Made by a program: the position numbers and the translations under genes. Of a DNA stretch of 64,000 bases, positions 39,002-51,644 are shown piece after piece. The notes under the pieces are model-generated. The model was not told the origin of the DNA, ran no database searches, and was given only the letters and a program-made list of their open reading frames with translations. This DNA comes from Acanthacorydalis orientalis (lineage: Eukaryota > Arthropoda > Insecta > Megaloptera > Corydalidae): assembly GCA_034766995.1 (NCBI GenBank), contig CM068315.1, forward strand, positions 4,792,236 through 4,856,235. Direction: 5' to 3'. Within the stretch, counting starts at the first letter, position 1; each line of letters begins with the position of its first letter.

Positions 39002-39651
39002 TTAACCCTTTGAAGCCGGGGTTGGATCTAGAAATCTATTGATGTTTTCTAAAGAAACTGTGGTCTCAGAGCGTTATATTTTGGATAATATATTTAAAGG
39101 TCACTAAATTCTTTCTAATGAGTCTAAATTTATAATTCTTGCTTTCATTAAAAAAAATTACGGTTGTATATAATCAGAAAAATCGCGGTTTCTTCATTTG
39201 AAAACCTATAAAAAATATGAACTTGATAATTGGGTCGAATAATATTTTTTTTCCAAAATTCCATTATTAGAAGAAAACATATAAAAAAATTCGAGTCTAT
39301 ACGTCCAGATACAAGGTGTCACAGATGTAAAACCGTTTTGTGCACACTTGATTGTGTCAAAACGTTTCACACTCAATAGTAATGTTATTTCTGAAAATTT
39401 TCAATTGTAATCAATTTCTCCGCTTCCAATTGTATGTTTCTAATCAATAGATTTATGTTTCCCTGAATATTATCAACGGTTTCCCACGATATATCAGATA
39501 GATGTGATTTCTAATGGCTTTATATTTTTTCTTGTAACCGATAAATTCGCAATTTTTATTTTGTTTATGATGAAAGAATGACAAATTAATCGAAAAATAT
39601 TTGTTCAAAATTTTTAGCACCCTTTTTTCCTTCCCAGCTGTGAAGGGTTAA
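39002..39651 (+). mobile_element. piggyBac-type deletion derivative with TTAA target duplications
   Basis: TTAA (39002-39005) is followed by CCCTTTGAAGCCGGG. The right end, read in reverse from 39651, is TTAA then CCCTTCACAGCTGGG, so the inverted ends agree at about 11 of 15 positions and both are flanked by TTAA, the obligate piggyBac target. At about 39297-39360 the + strand reads IRPDTRCHRCKTVLCTLDCV, then KTFHTQ and a stop, matching the Cys-rich C-terminal domain of piggyBac transposases (C-x2-C, C-x3-C, then His). The rest of the transposase is deleted, leaving 650 bases against roughly 2.5 kb for an intact element. Confidence 0.85.
39297..39363 (+). pseudogene. piggyBac transposase Cys-rich C-terminus
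   Basis: RCHRCKTVLCTLDCVKTFHT retains the zinc-coordinating Cys and His pattern with its natural stop codon. Upstream frames are broken. In intact piggyBac proteins this domain helps recognise the element ends. Confidence 0.75.
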
Positions 39652-39678
39652 ATAAATTAGTTTTTATTGTGAATTTTG

Positions 39679-39680
<2 letters not shown>

Positions 39681-39721
<41 letters not shown>

Positions 39722-39776
39722 TGTATATGTATATATATATGTATGTACATATATATATATATATATACACATATAT
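39681..39776. repeat. (TA)n with GT and AC interruptions
   Basis: TA runs broken by TTTGTATATG, GTATGTACAT and CACATAT units. It starts 30 bases after the piggyBac derivative. Confidence 0.95.
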
Positions 39777-41434
39777 CGAAAAATAGATTTGTGGTCGAAT
39801 ATGATAAATAAATCAATGAATATTCGTACTCAAATAGATATTTATACGAGTAGAGAAGAACGAAAACACACAGGTGGACCGAAATAGCGTTATAGTAATT
39901 ATAAAATATATTAGTAACAATATGAACACAACAGTTGTTAGAAAATCACAGCTGGATATTTTGTAATTTTAATTAAATTTCAACATTGTACTTAAACAGT
40001 TTTACCTCCAGCCACCGACCACATTTCGCCAACTCCACCCAATTTATTTCGCTGGTATGAAACGTCCTCGCAGTGAAAAAAATTTACACAAATTTTCAGA
40101 AAACAATTAACATTTCAAATTTATATTATTATAAAGTCGTTGACTGCGCTCTGCGTGAAATGTAGAAAGTAAATTCTTTAAATTAATTTGACCTGCTTCG
40201 ACTGATACAAAACCATTTCGGTTCGAATTAAAACTTCTATCAATAACGTTACAGCCGAGACGGATCGTAATTTGTAACTGACAAAGAAATATGGATTTGT
40301 GTAAAATCAGTACGTCTCCGTTTAATTATTTGTAACGTGAAGAAGATATTGGATACGTCATAATGAATTTTTAAATTATTAGTTAAATGGAATGTTAAGA
40401 AATTCAATATGCGGCTGAACGCTTGTCTTACTAAATAATTAAAATGGAACTTTATATTGCAATCTTTATAATGATTAAATATTGTGTTGTGTAATGATAA
40501 AAGATGTTGTTAAGTTAATGTTTATATCGAACATTTAAGACGGTTTTGATATTATTTTAAATTTCTAGTCGCATGACACTGATACATTAGAAGGTTTTAT
40601 ATTTAACAAGAAATTTGATCCTTGAAAAATGAAATTTCTACAATTGATTAATTATTTATAATTTGAAAAGGTTTATATTGTACTGTAAGAATTTTAAAAT
40701 TCTACATGTTTTTTCTAACTTTTCAAACTATTTCTTTTATATTTCTTAGATTTATTTATACGAAGATGGTGATTAAGTCCTGTGTTATATTTTTTCATAT
40801 TTTTTACATTCTCAGTTTAAAATTATAAACATTTACTCAATTACATAACAGTATATGATTGGTTGGTTTTTTCAATACGACTAATCTGTTAACTAAGTGA
40901 AGTTACTTATTAACGTTACAGTAAGAGACTATTTAACGAAATTAATATTATCTTTGTTTTTCATAAAAAAATATCTGTTATGTTTTTACTAAAATTACAT
41001 ATAAAATAACTTTAAGTCAATTAGATGGTTATGGTTTCTTTGCTTGTATATTTTATTTTACTTATGCATCTGAACATTCAGTTTTCTTATATTTTCAATA
41101 GCTAAATTATATTTTTTAATTGTTTTATCTCAGTAAATCAAATAGTAGGATAGAAATAATGATTAAGTTTTAATATATCTTCTTTTCTAAAATAATTAAA
41201 AAAATAATCGTTCAGTTGGATTACTGTAAATATGATCTATTATTTAAATGAAAATGAGTATATTATGCTTGAAATTTTCATACATAATAATTTCTATTCG
41301 TTACTTGTGTTTTTATATTATTAGGTAGCTGTTCAATATTTTATTAATAATAAATTATTAAATAGCATTATAATTAAATCAGGACATTTCCAACTAAAAA
41401 TAGTGAAGCATTTTTTAAAATTTAATAGATTACT
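39777..41434. other. Unique DNA, less A+T-rich at 39990-40330, no gene
   Basis: The pocket contains CCTCCAGCCACCGACCACAT (40006-40025) and several CG dinucleotides but no known coding sequence. The remainder is plain A+T-rich sequence. Confidence 0.3.
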
Positions 41435-41467
41435 ATACATACATATACATATATATATATATATATA
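41435..41467. repeat. Compound ACAT and (AT)n followed by GA-rich
   Basis: ATACATACATATAC passes into an AT run, then GAAAGAGAGAGGGAGA. Confidence 0.9.
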
Positions 41468-41560
41468 GAAAGAGAGAGGGAGAAAATTATTATAAGCATT
41501 GCGAAAGAGACTTAAAAGATCAGTTCACATGTGATTTATTATACTTATGTAACAAATAGA

Positions 41561-41576
41561 CACACGTATACACACC

Positions 41577-41611
<35 letters not shown>
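41561..41611. repeat. Compound (AC)n(TA)n
   Basis: CACACGTATACACACCCACA precedes a TA run, and GAGTGTGTAT lies on the far side. Confidence 0.9.
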
Positions 41612-41615
<4 letters not shown>

Positions 41616-41799
41616 TGAGTGTGTATTTTTGTGAAACAAAAAGTAAATATGAAAATTATTGCAAGTTTAATGATTTCTAAAATTGTAGAGTAATTAAGAA
41701 GGAAACTGTACGAATGAAAATTGAATAATTTTACATATTTAAAATAAAATGTTACTAGAAACAAAAATGTAAATTTTATTACGGGAGTTAAAAGTTAAA

Positions 41800-41885
41800 G
41801 TTGAGAAGATTGACGTCACGGTGCGCGTAGAATAGGCGAGCTACGTCAAGGGTGGTTAAGAGACCGTAAATTCTTAAGGTAGCTC
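41800..41885. promoter_or_regulatory. Short G+C-elevated pocket with a full CRE palindrome
   Basis: TGACGTCA at 41811-41818 is the exact cAMP-response-element palindrome, followed by CGGTGCGCG and GCGAGCTACGTCAAGG. No gene is recognisable nearby, so a regulatory role is only possible. Confidence 0.25.
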
Positions 41886-41915
41886 TATTCGTATATATAC
41901 ATATGTACATTTTTT

Positions 41916-41919
<4 letters not shown>

Positions 41920-41949
<30 letters not shown>

Positions 41950-42010
41950 TGTATGTATGTATGTATGTATGTATGTATGTATGTATGTATGTATGTATGT
42001 ATGTATGTAT
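41920..42010. repeat. (ATGT)n tetranucleotide microsatellite
   Basis: About 22 near-perfect GTAT units, the longest tetranucleotide run in the window. Confidence 0.97.
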
Positions 42011-42111
42011 TAGTGTATCTTTTCGTGAAATTTTAATATGGGTTGACAGAAGAAGTCGTGGACTAAGTGGCATACATACATTTGCACAAATATAGCATCA
42101 TACATACATGC

Positions 42112-42137
42112 ATATATATATATATATATATATATAT
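42112..42137. repeat. (AT)n microsatellite
   Basis: Short TA run after CATACATACATGC. Confidence 0.9.
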
Positions 42138-42222
42138 TCATATTCATATTTATTTCAACAACGTTAATTTAATGTAATAATTTTTTTGACAGTAATGTAT
42201 AAAAATCAAAAAATTATTACAA

Positions 42223-42248
42223 ATATATATATATATATATATATGTAT
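42223..42248. repeat. (AT)n microsatellite
   Basis: Short AT run ending GTATG. Confidence 0.9.
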
Positions 42249-42527
42249 GAAAGACGCTTTCGTATATTTATACATTTATTATGATACAATTTTCCAGACA
42301 TATTGTGGCTTTTAAATGTGTCAAATCATTTTTAAAAAGAGTATTTGTCTATATTTGGAATTATGATGGATATTATCTGTTAAATACTAAATTAGTTTTA
42401 TATTATCTTATGTAAGTTCATTTATATTTTTTAAAGTAATTTTTTATATAAAAAATTATTGAATTTTCATAAAATACTTAAATAATATTTATGGTAGCTT
42501 AAAAGATTTAAAAATTATTACTATATA

Positions 42528-42931
42528 TAACAATTCCTCATTATTTTGTATAATTATGTTTCATCTTTCGGGTAATTGATGAATTTCTTGTCGACAAAAG
42601 GATGGCAGCTTTGAGTCGATGAAGTCGTAATGCATTTTCGGATCTTTTCCACTGTTTTAGAATATTTTGCATATTTTATGATCAACAATACTTTTAGTCA
42701 AAGTTGAACGAATCATTCTTGCTGCTTCTGCAGTATTATTTTCGATTGAAATACGAAAAGAATGTAATGCCTAATGTGCTGCTTTCGGACATCATCGTTT
42801 TCACTACTGTTTTGTGAGGTTATACCCACTATTAGACAAGATACAAATTGTTTTCAAATGTTAAGATTTGCACTTCAAAATCAGACTTGTGATTGGTTTA
42901 ATTTAAAGTCACCGAATTATTTTTTACACAA
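42528..42931 (-). mobile_element. Mariner family A, copy 3, truncated
   Basis: On the minus strand it begins with a decayed end (TTTTGTGTAAAAAATAATTC, then GGTGAC) and aligns with copies 1 and 2 through the N-terminal transposase region: HYILFVFQSK, AEAARMIRSTL-like residues in a second frame, then CITTSSTQSC. It also shares ACTCAAAGC, CATC and ATACAAAATAATGAGG with copy 1. The far terminal repeat is absent, so the copy is cut at about 42528. Family membership rests on nucleotide similarity to copy 1 more than on protein. Confidence 0.7.
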
Positions 42932-43175
42932 AAGAGATTCTATTATATGATTTTAAAAAGGGTGTAATTGACACTAATTTATCATTCAAGTTTGAAATAG
43001 GAATGAGGTTCATTTCTATTTCTTTAAAAATTAAATATTAAAAACAATCTATCACAATTGATCGTGACAAATGTATATTTCGAGTACATGGTGAATTGGT
43101 TACTCCATTACTTTTCGTATTTCAAAGTTTGTAGTTTGATTAAAATGTGTTTTATGTAAACGAAGATTTTGACAC

Positions 43176-43178
<3 letters not shown>

Positions 43179-43229
<51 letters not shown>
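43179..43229. repeat. (TA)n microsatellite
   Basis: Pure TA run. Confidence 0.95.
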
Positions 43230-43232
<3 letters not shown>

Positions 43233-44699
43233 ATAGAAATTACTTCTTAAGCAAATATTTGAAATTATTTTGTGTTTACAAATATAGATTTTTTATCAGT
43301 TGATATTCACTAGTATTTTATTTAAAAAACGTAATACATTTTTTTTTAATTAAAAATCTACAAATATATTAAAAATTAAAATTGTAAAGAAGTTTACAAA
43401 CTCAAGTATATTTAAATGGCGTATATAAGGCTTTTTATGAAATATTCATGTTATTTATAAATATTTCAACTATTGAATTGTTAATCAAGTTGAATTGAGT
43501 TTTGATATAAATTCTCTTCTATTCAATTCTTCTTCCTAGGCGTATTAATTAAAATAATGAAAATATTCGTAGAAAAAAGTCTAAATTAATTCTAATTTGG
43601 TACAATAAAATTTAATATTTTAAAACTCAAATGTAATAAATTTAAAAAAAATAATAATATCAACTTATTTTTTTTTGTATCAAACAAATTCGTTCCTGAT
43701 CAATTTTTTTAAAATGTGGATAACTGGTCATGTATATATGAGTGTTGATCATTGATCGGTTGAACAATTAACATCCATTACTCTATAATGATTTACACAT
43801 ACTTGTATACGTTATAAAAGTGGACTGGACAGTTTTAATCAAAAACAGTAGTTGTAAACTTTCAGTGAAGTGTAAATGTAAACTTTTAATTAAATTAGAA
43901 CTGTTTGTGAAATTTAGCGTTAAATTATTTTAAATTTGTTGTAGTGCTTTGTCATTACAAATTTTTATTTAATTTTTACTGCAATTATAATTATTTTAGG
44001 TACCATATTTACATTTTTTTAAATTTCATTGAGACTATAAATTAAACATTTTTTTATAATTTATTTATTTATAATCTTCTAGTTGACTTATTTATTGGAT
44101 AAATTAAATATTTTTTATTAGTCATCACTTAATAGTATTAAATATTTTTTTATTTATTTCAAAACAATCTTATTTTTCTAATAATCTTGAATGTTAATGA
44201 GAAATTTCTAAATTTATAATTAATCTATTTAATTCTGGTATTTACAAACGTGTACATTATATAATTTATAAAGTCTTAAAAAACATTGTGCTTGTTTTGC
44301 AATTACAATCCACAATAATTTTTTATAAAAATGGTTTTGGAGAAGAATAGGACGTTATATATATTAAAACATTGTAATTTCAGTTTATAATATTCTATCT
44401 TGGAAATTTCTTTCAAAATTATTGTAACTTGACAATATTTGGTGACATTTTGAGATAAAAAGTAATGAAGTTCTATTATTGATTATTTGGTAATCAAACC
44501 GGAGAGTTTGAAAACGATTTAAAAGGAAATTTTATGATATTCAGACATTTTCACTATTGTTCCTCAATAAAATTTCATAGTTAATGACTTGTAAATATTA
44601 AATACTTCATGAATAGTTATGTAATAAAAATATACTTTCTTTATTCATTAATAAGGAGTGGTTAAAATATTTCAAATTTAAACACACTTGAACCCATTT
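43230..44699. other. Unique A+T-rich DNA, no gene
   Basis: Nothing recognised. 44640-44699 probably includes the 3' flank of the mariner pseudogene. Confidence 0.35.
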
Positions 44700-45726
44700 T
44701 TTTATTATTTTGTAATCAACTGCATATTCGTTATCATTATCCACGATCTTCTGCTATCTGTTATGTTAATATTCAATTCTTCTCTTATAAAAATATACTA
44801 GCTGTGATGAAAAATATGAATTGGGGTAAACTTGAACATCATTGATATTTTAAATTTTTTTTATTTTTAAGGTATATTCCATAGATCTAAACAAATGATA
44901 ATCCGATGGTGTAATATCGGGTCAATATAGTGGATGCATTAAAACTTCCTAGTTAAGCTATTTTATTTTTTCTTGGGTTGTTTTTGCTGTATGGAGTGTG
45001 TCATTATCATGTTGCAGTATTACGCGTTTTATGTTGACCAGAGCCGGTAGTTTTTCAAAAATTCGTGATATAACCGTTCTAATTGATGACAATAAACATT
45101 AGCGGTAATTCTTTCACCTGGTTTTAGTAACTTCAAATGAATTATACCAGTACAGTCCCATAAAATGCACAATAGCACCTTTTTCAATGTCAAGCTAGGT
45201 TTAGGTGCGAGTATAGCTGGTTAGTTCGGATAATGCCATTGATTGAAGCGTTTTAAGTTGCTCTATAGGACCCATTTCTTATTACCAGAGAAATGGATCA
45301 CTTCGCTGCCTAGTTAATAACGATGTGCAGATTTTTCGTCACTGATCTTTGTTTGTATTCAACAATTGATGTGGAACGCAAATGCCTTGTCTAAATACCA
45401 TTCCAATTTTATGAAGGTTTCTTTTCACTGTCGATCAAGTGGCTCCAAGTGTGTCAGCTGTTTTTTGCACAGGCAATCTTGAATCCAACTCAACCAGTGA
45501 TTTAAAAGCATTATTATTGAATTCAACAGATCACCCACTTCGAACCCTATTAGATAAGTCAAAATCAGCACTGGCAAATTTTCTAACCAACGTTGACTGA
45601 CCTGACCTTCAAAACGTCTCCATAGATATCACACTTTTTTGTTACGGTTATTACATTCAATCCTGATTTAAAATGAAACAACATACATTAATGTATGTGC
45701 TCTTTTGAAAGTCGATTATCCACCAT
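44700..45726 (-). pseudogene. Nearly full-length mariner transposase pseudogene (family E)
   Basis: The reading starts at ATG 45726 (MVDNRLSKEH) and continues in shifting frames: SVQRW-like helix (SQRWLENL), FDLSNRVRSG, SVEFNNNAFKSLVELDSRLP, QKTADTLG, STVKRNLHKIGMVFRQGICV and PHQL. Then come KKWVL in the first catalytic block, FEVTKPGERITANVYCHQLE-type residues, KRVILQHDNDTLHTAKTTQE (second Asp), MHPLY, PDITPSDYHL (third Asp), and finally FYKRRIEY and QKIVDNDNEYAVDY near the C-terminus. The span of about 1030 bases equals a normal mariner protein of around 345 residues. The first catalytic motif, normally TGDEKW, reads SGNKKW, so Asp became Asn and Glu became Lys. Several stops and frameshifts also kill it. 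Terminal repeats were not confidently found. Confidence 0.88.
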
Positions 45727-46261
45727 TTTGTTTTATGATATTAGAAACATTTTTTTTGTTCAAAACAATAAATCCACACTCTCTTATATAATATACGATA
45801 ACAAAACACGTATCCAAATCCCAGAGACTTCAGTCGAACTGAATCTAATTTAATTATTAAAAAAGATTGACAATTTATGGATACACTTAATAATATACAC
45901 TGACCAGATTAGTTTCATAGCAATACCGTTTTGGTTATATGATTTAAATAGAAAGGTTTGACACATTGTATCATAACTTAAAGGTAAATGTTTCCTTTCA
46001 ATTGTTCTCGTTTCAATATGTTTAAGCAACGAAACGGATTTCAGTACAAAGGTTTAATGAACTTTGTAAACATGTTATACAAACTTTAGTAAACACGTTA
46101 GATGCAAATTAAATATTGTTTGTGTTATAACTTTTTACATACTCAAACATTTAAATATTTGTTTTAATTTGTGAAAACCTGCCAAGAAAAATTATAGATT
46201 AAAACTATTTTTATACAATTTTTCATAAAATAAATTTTGAAAATAGATTTAATTTTTAATT
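45727..46261. other. Unique A+T-rich DNA, no gene
   Basis: Nothing recognised apart from the probable 5' flank of the mariner. Confidence 0.35.
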
Positions 46262-46282
46262 TATATATATATATATATATAC
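46262..46282. repeat. (TA)n microsatellite
   Basis: Short TA run followed by CATATGTAC. Confidence 0.85.
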
Positions 46283-46585
46283 ATATGTACTTACATTGTA
46301 CATAGAGCTTACAAGTTTTCCATTCTTGGATGAAAATAAAATAAGCACCACCGAAGTATAAAACTTTTTAACAATATGATGAACATGCAAGTTTTTCAAC
46401 GAGCTTTTTTCTCTCCATTGACTGATATTTCCGGCTCATGGTGCTGTGTATATAGTAGAGGAAGTTTCTGTCAAGAACTACAAAGAAAACTTAATATAAT
46501 ACAAGATATATTGACATTGTAATAATAATAATATAAAAAATAAAGAGCAATGGCAAACACAAATACATACATGAGGAATAAACAT

Positions 46586-46652
<67 letters not shown>
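46586..46652. repeat. (TA)n microsatellite
   Basis: TA run with one C. Confidence 0.95.
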
Positions 46653-46655
<3 letters not shown>

Positions 46656-47505
46656 AGTTGTGTATGATTTTTATGTGTGAATATTTATATAACTTAATAA
46701 TTCTATTGGTACTAAAAATGAATTGAAATATTTTTAAATTTTATTCGTGCCTTGTGTACATGTAAATTGAAAGTTATTTTATGAAACATTTATTTTTTGT
46801 AAAAATAGAATATATATAAACTATTGGACATAATACGACAACTGAATTCAGTATTTTTTTCATTTTATAATAGTAAACATAAAAAATTGTACAGCAAACC
46901 AGTACTTTTAATAAATAGGAAGAATTTGAGTTTTAAAAAATATTGTAAAGAACAATCGTAATTGATATAAAATTAAATCCGAAAATTTGACTCAACAATG
47001 AAAAGTTGTTACTTTAAAAATACAAAAATTCAACAGAAAACATTTTTTTAAAATAATATTCCGCTAGCAAGTTGTTTTAAAATAAATAAAATTCTTTAGT
47101 ATATCTGCTATACAAGAAATAGATTTAGATTTCATTGCTTGTTTACTGTTTGAATCTTTCCAATGTAGAAAAGGATTATGTAGTAAATCGTGATTACTGT
47201 TTTCATAACAAATTCTAATAAATCCATATATAGATAGTCAGGTTATATTTCCTTATTATTTCATACACCTTACACTTTAACAATTTGTGTTCTCAAAGAT
47301 GAAGGCTGGTAATTGAAACCTTTCTATGATTACTAAGAGATTAAAGACCAATCTATATTTAATTATAAGAACACATGTTTCATAAATATTGTTTTATCTT
47401 GACAGAAAAGCAAAATATCCAGGTTTGAAGACAAATTCATCAAACGATAAAGGAATATATGCTTTTATATCTTCCTTTTATGTGGATGAAATTCATACAT
47501 GCGTG

Positions 47506-47506
<1 letters not shown>
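46653..47506. other. Unique A+T-rich DNA, no gene
   Basis: Nothing recognised. Confidence 0.35.

Positions 47507-47553
<47 letters not shown>
47507..47553. repeat. (TA)n microsatellite
   Basis: Pure TA run; it extends the chance frame at 47389-47619. Confidence 0.95.
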
Positions 47554-48540
<987 letters not shown>

Positions 48541-49271
48541 GAATCTTAATACTTTGAAGATAATGATATCGCCATTAAAATATTCATAAGCAGCAATCAA
48601 AACTGATCAATAACCAATTACTGACCATTAACGATCAGAAAAAAATGTATTTGTGTGATAAGTGACAATTTCTGATAGTATTCAGTCAATAGCAAAAAAG
48701 ATATATTATGTCTTATTTATTATCTTAAGTAATTGTATATTGGTTTACAGTAGCTAGGGTTTTAATATTCAGTAGAGTTTCCAGTAGTGAGTATTAAATA
48801 TGTATTTTTTTATAATTTGTAATGATTTTTGAAATATTATTTAATAAACTAATACAGTGTTTCACAAAATGAGATGAGTATGCAGTATAATTCAAAGAGT
48901 ACTTGTACGATTCATTTTCTATAAAGAAAACAATTAATTTATATACCTAATATTAAACATTTTCGATCAGAATAATAGTAGTTTATTGAAGGAGAAAAAT
49001 TGTTTTGTGAAAGATATTTATTTCATTGACAAAAAATTACATAAATATATAATAAAAGTTCGAACTTAAATTATAGACTTTTAACCAATAAATACTGATT
49101 ATTTCAATACGAACTTTAATATTTTATATGATTCTTTTTGATTTTCAAATAAGATTACATTACAACATAGCATTGTTTGCTGTCATGTCGAAAAGAAATA
49201 TGGTTTTAACATAAATACACCTTTTTATATGAAATATTAAGTTCTACTTGTAATAAGTTAACAGACTGGCA

Positions 49272-49273
<2 letters not shown>
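48541..49273. other. Unique A+T-rich DNA, no gene
   Basis: Nothing recognised. Confidence 0.35.
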
Positions 49274-49332
<59 letters not shown>

Positions 49333-49335
49333 ATG
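49274..49335. repeat. (AT)n ending in GTATGTATATG
   Basis: TA run with a short GTAT tail. Confidence 0.95.
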
Positions 49336-49479
49336 TATTCATGTTGATGTAGAAATTTCATAAAAAAAGTTAGTAAACAATGATAATTAAACAGACGAGC
49401 GAAAACGTACCAATTTTTGGAAACTCCTGACAAATTCCCAAACGGTCGAAACTTAGCCGACAATTGCTTCCACAACACT

Positions 49480-49860
49480 CATAATTTATATAATCTAGAA
49501 CGGTTTTATTTAGTAAAAAAGCCACGATGCGCACGTGCACGGGCGTGATTTAAATTAGTATTCGAGCGATAAGATTAGGAAAAGGCCATCTTAAGCACGT
49601 TCGAGTGGCGGCGGTAGCCCGTCGCGTCTCGCAGAATTGCTATTCTCGAAGGACTCGCAAACTTTTTCCTTCCAATTAAAGTCATGTGTAAGTCTTCGAA
49701 GTATAATACAAATGTCATGAGACCGGCAGTAACATATTTTCTTAAACGCACTAACCATTTGCTAAAGACGCGCAGTGGAAACGTACCTATAATCATCAAC
49801 CACTGAGATAAATGCCACCTGTGTTATTTCCGCCGTTCCTCTGAAAATATTTATATAACA
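49480..49860. promoter_or_regulatory. G+C-elevated island with an E-box palindrome
   Basis: It contains GCACGTGC (49531-49538), a CACGTG E-box inside a perfect octamer palindrome, and the CG-rich GAGTGGCGGCGGTAGCCCGT at 49603-49622. A 74-codon minus-strand frame (49799-49575) is open but matches no family I know. Candidate regulatory element or untranslated exon. Confidence 0.25.
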
Positions 49861-49884
49861 TGTAACTCAATCCCTTTGTTAACA

Positions 49885-49891
49885 TACACAA

Positions 49892-49967
<76 letters not shown>

Positions 49968-49975
49968 GTGTGTAT
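49885..49975. repeat. Compound (AC)n(AT)n(GT)n with mirror-image flanks
   Basis: An AC run, a TA run, then GTATATATGTGTGTATG. The AC side can pair with the GT side around the TA core. Confidence 0.95.
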
Positions 49976-50084
49976 GCAGGTGTGAAATTGCATGTTTATA
50001 AAAATATGTGTATTTATGTATTAAATATGAACATAATTTTATTTTATATTGTTAGTTAGTATTTTTTTAATCAATTCTCTCTAT

Positions 50085-50300
50085 CTGCCTCCCATCGTGG
50101 GAGCGGTCTCGGTCTCTCTCTTCCATCCACCTCTGTTACTGGTTGTCTAATCCATCATTTTACGAGGCTACTTGTTCCATTTAGAATTAGCTGTACTCCA
50201 GGCGGGTGATTTGCCCAGCGCTGGAGGCCCCGTATTCATAGTGAATTTCATGCTCTCTTCTTGCTGATAGACACGATTTTAAACATGCTTTACTAGCTTA
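50085..50300. other. G+C-rich island of unknown nature, two small hairpins
   Basis: The richest G+C segment of the neighbourhood. CTCCCA-TCG-TGGGAG (50089-50103) is a hairpin, and CCAGCGCTGG (50215-50224) is a perfect palindrome. On the minus strand 50250-50185 reads MKFTMNTGPPALGKSPAWST, then ANSKWNK and a stop, followed in another frame by Arg/Gly-rich residues. It looks like a piece of a once-structured or once-coding repeat, but I cannot name it. Confidence 0.25.
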
Positions 50301-50532
50301 AATCGTGAGTGGTTTGGTGATTTTATAGTATGTCAAAGTGACAGACAATTGAATTGGAGAGCTTCAGGTGTAAGAATATGGATTTATACAATCTCGATAA
50401 TAAAAAATATTTAATAAAAGGAAATAAATTTACACCATTAAGTATTAGGTGTAGAAATTAATTTGGTTGCTTTTTTCATAGAAAATGAACGTTTATGGAC
50501 AAATATAAAACATTACAATATATGTATAATTA
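50301..50532. other. Short unique stretch
   Basis: Nothing recognised. Confidence 0.3.
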
Positions 50533-51071
50533 TTAGGTCAGTAGAAAAATAATTACGGTTGACCTTCAAATTCATATACATTTTTTAATTTAAGTGGTTT
50601 TAAGTGGTCAAGAATTATTAGATGACTAACTCTTAACTTTTGTAGAAGTTCTCAAATTGTTGTGCGTGGTTCTGATTCAACTAAAGCTTTCAGATGGTCT
50701 TTATGAACTGAAAAAGAACTCCCCCGACCTTTTTCATCTTCAAGGCTCTAGCCCCTAGCATGAAATTTTTGAAACCACCATTGCACCTTACGTTCCTTAA
50801 CAGTACACATTCCAAAAGCATTGTTTAGTTTATGAGCAGTTCTGCTGATTTATCACCCGTTTTGAACTCATAAAAAAATGGTCTTATTTGCTTCTTTTGA
50901 ATCTTTAATTCAATATCCCAATATGAAACAAAACTAATAATAAAACCAAAGTCGATTTTACCAAAATACTGACCGGAAAACGTACTTTAAAATAATGTTA
51001 ACATAAACTTAATGTTAATTTAGATTAGAATTCAAACAATAAGAACCGCAATTATTTTTCTACCAACCTAA
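50533..51071 (-). mobile_element. Mariner family B, copy 2, internally deleted
   Basis: The ends TTAGGTCAGTAGAAAAATAA and (in reverse) TTAGGTTGGTAGAAAAATAA are inverted repeats. The minus strand reads LNNAFGMCTVKERKVQWWFQ, KFHARG, then SVHKDHLKALVESEPRTTI, ELLQKLRVSH, LDHLKPL, then directly LKNVYEFEG at the 3' junction. The N-terminal DNA-binding domain is therefore joined to the 3' end with the catalytic domain missing, as in the other two copies. Length is 539 bases. Confidence 0.88.
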
Positions 51072-51586
51072 AACAACAGATAGAAAAAAGCATTAAAAAA
51101 ATAAATTAACTAATATATAAACAGAACAAAAATAATTAGAAAATTAAGAAAATTATAAAACTTTTTTGCCTGATTTTTTTATCTACCTTTAATTAATAAA
51201 GTTCATTTGCAACTAACACTATCAGATGATATATCAGTGTTTTTTGGCAGAAAAATATCTAATTTTATGAAATTTCGTGGAATTTTATCAGGTTATTGTT
51301 GAAGTATTTTCTTAATTTTTTTTTGTTTCACAAGAAAATACATAAAACTATTAAAGTGACTATCGCTACAAATACAATCGGAAATGACTTAATTGACATT
51401 AATGGTTATTTAATAGTCATGACTTTCAATATTTATTTTGACATGTTTTGGTTTTTGTACAACACATTTTTTTAATTTTCATTCATTGTGGGGTCCTTCA
51501 TAATGAGAAGTCTTGAAGCTTAAGTTTCATTAGTTTCACATATAGATTAAATTCTGATGTTCACTATAAATAAATTAAATAAATAA

Positions 51587-51587
<1 letters not shown>
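51072..51587. other. Unique A+T-rich DNA, no gene
   Basis: Nothing recognised. Confidence 0.35.

Positions 51588-51640
<53 letters not shown>
51588..51640. repeat. (AT)n microsatellite
   Basis: Pure AT run. Confidence 0.95.
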
Positions 51641-51644
<4 letters not shown>

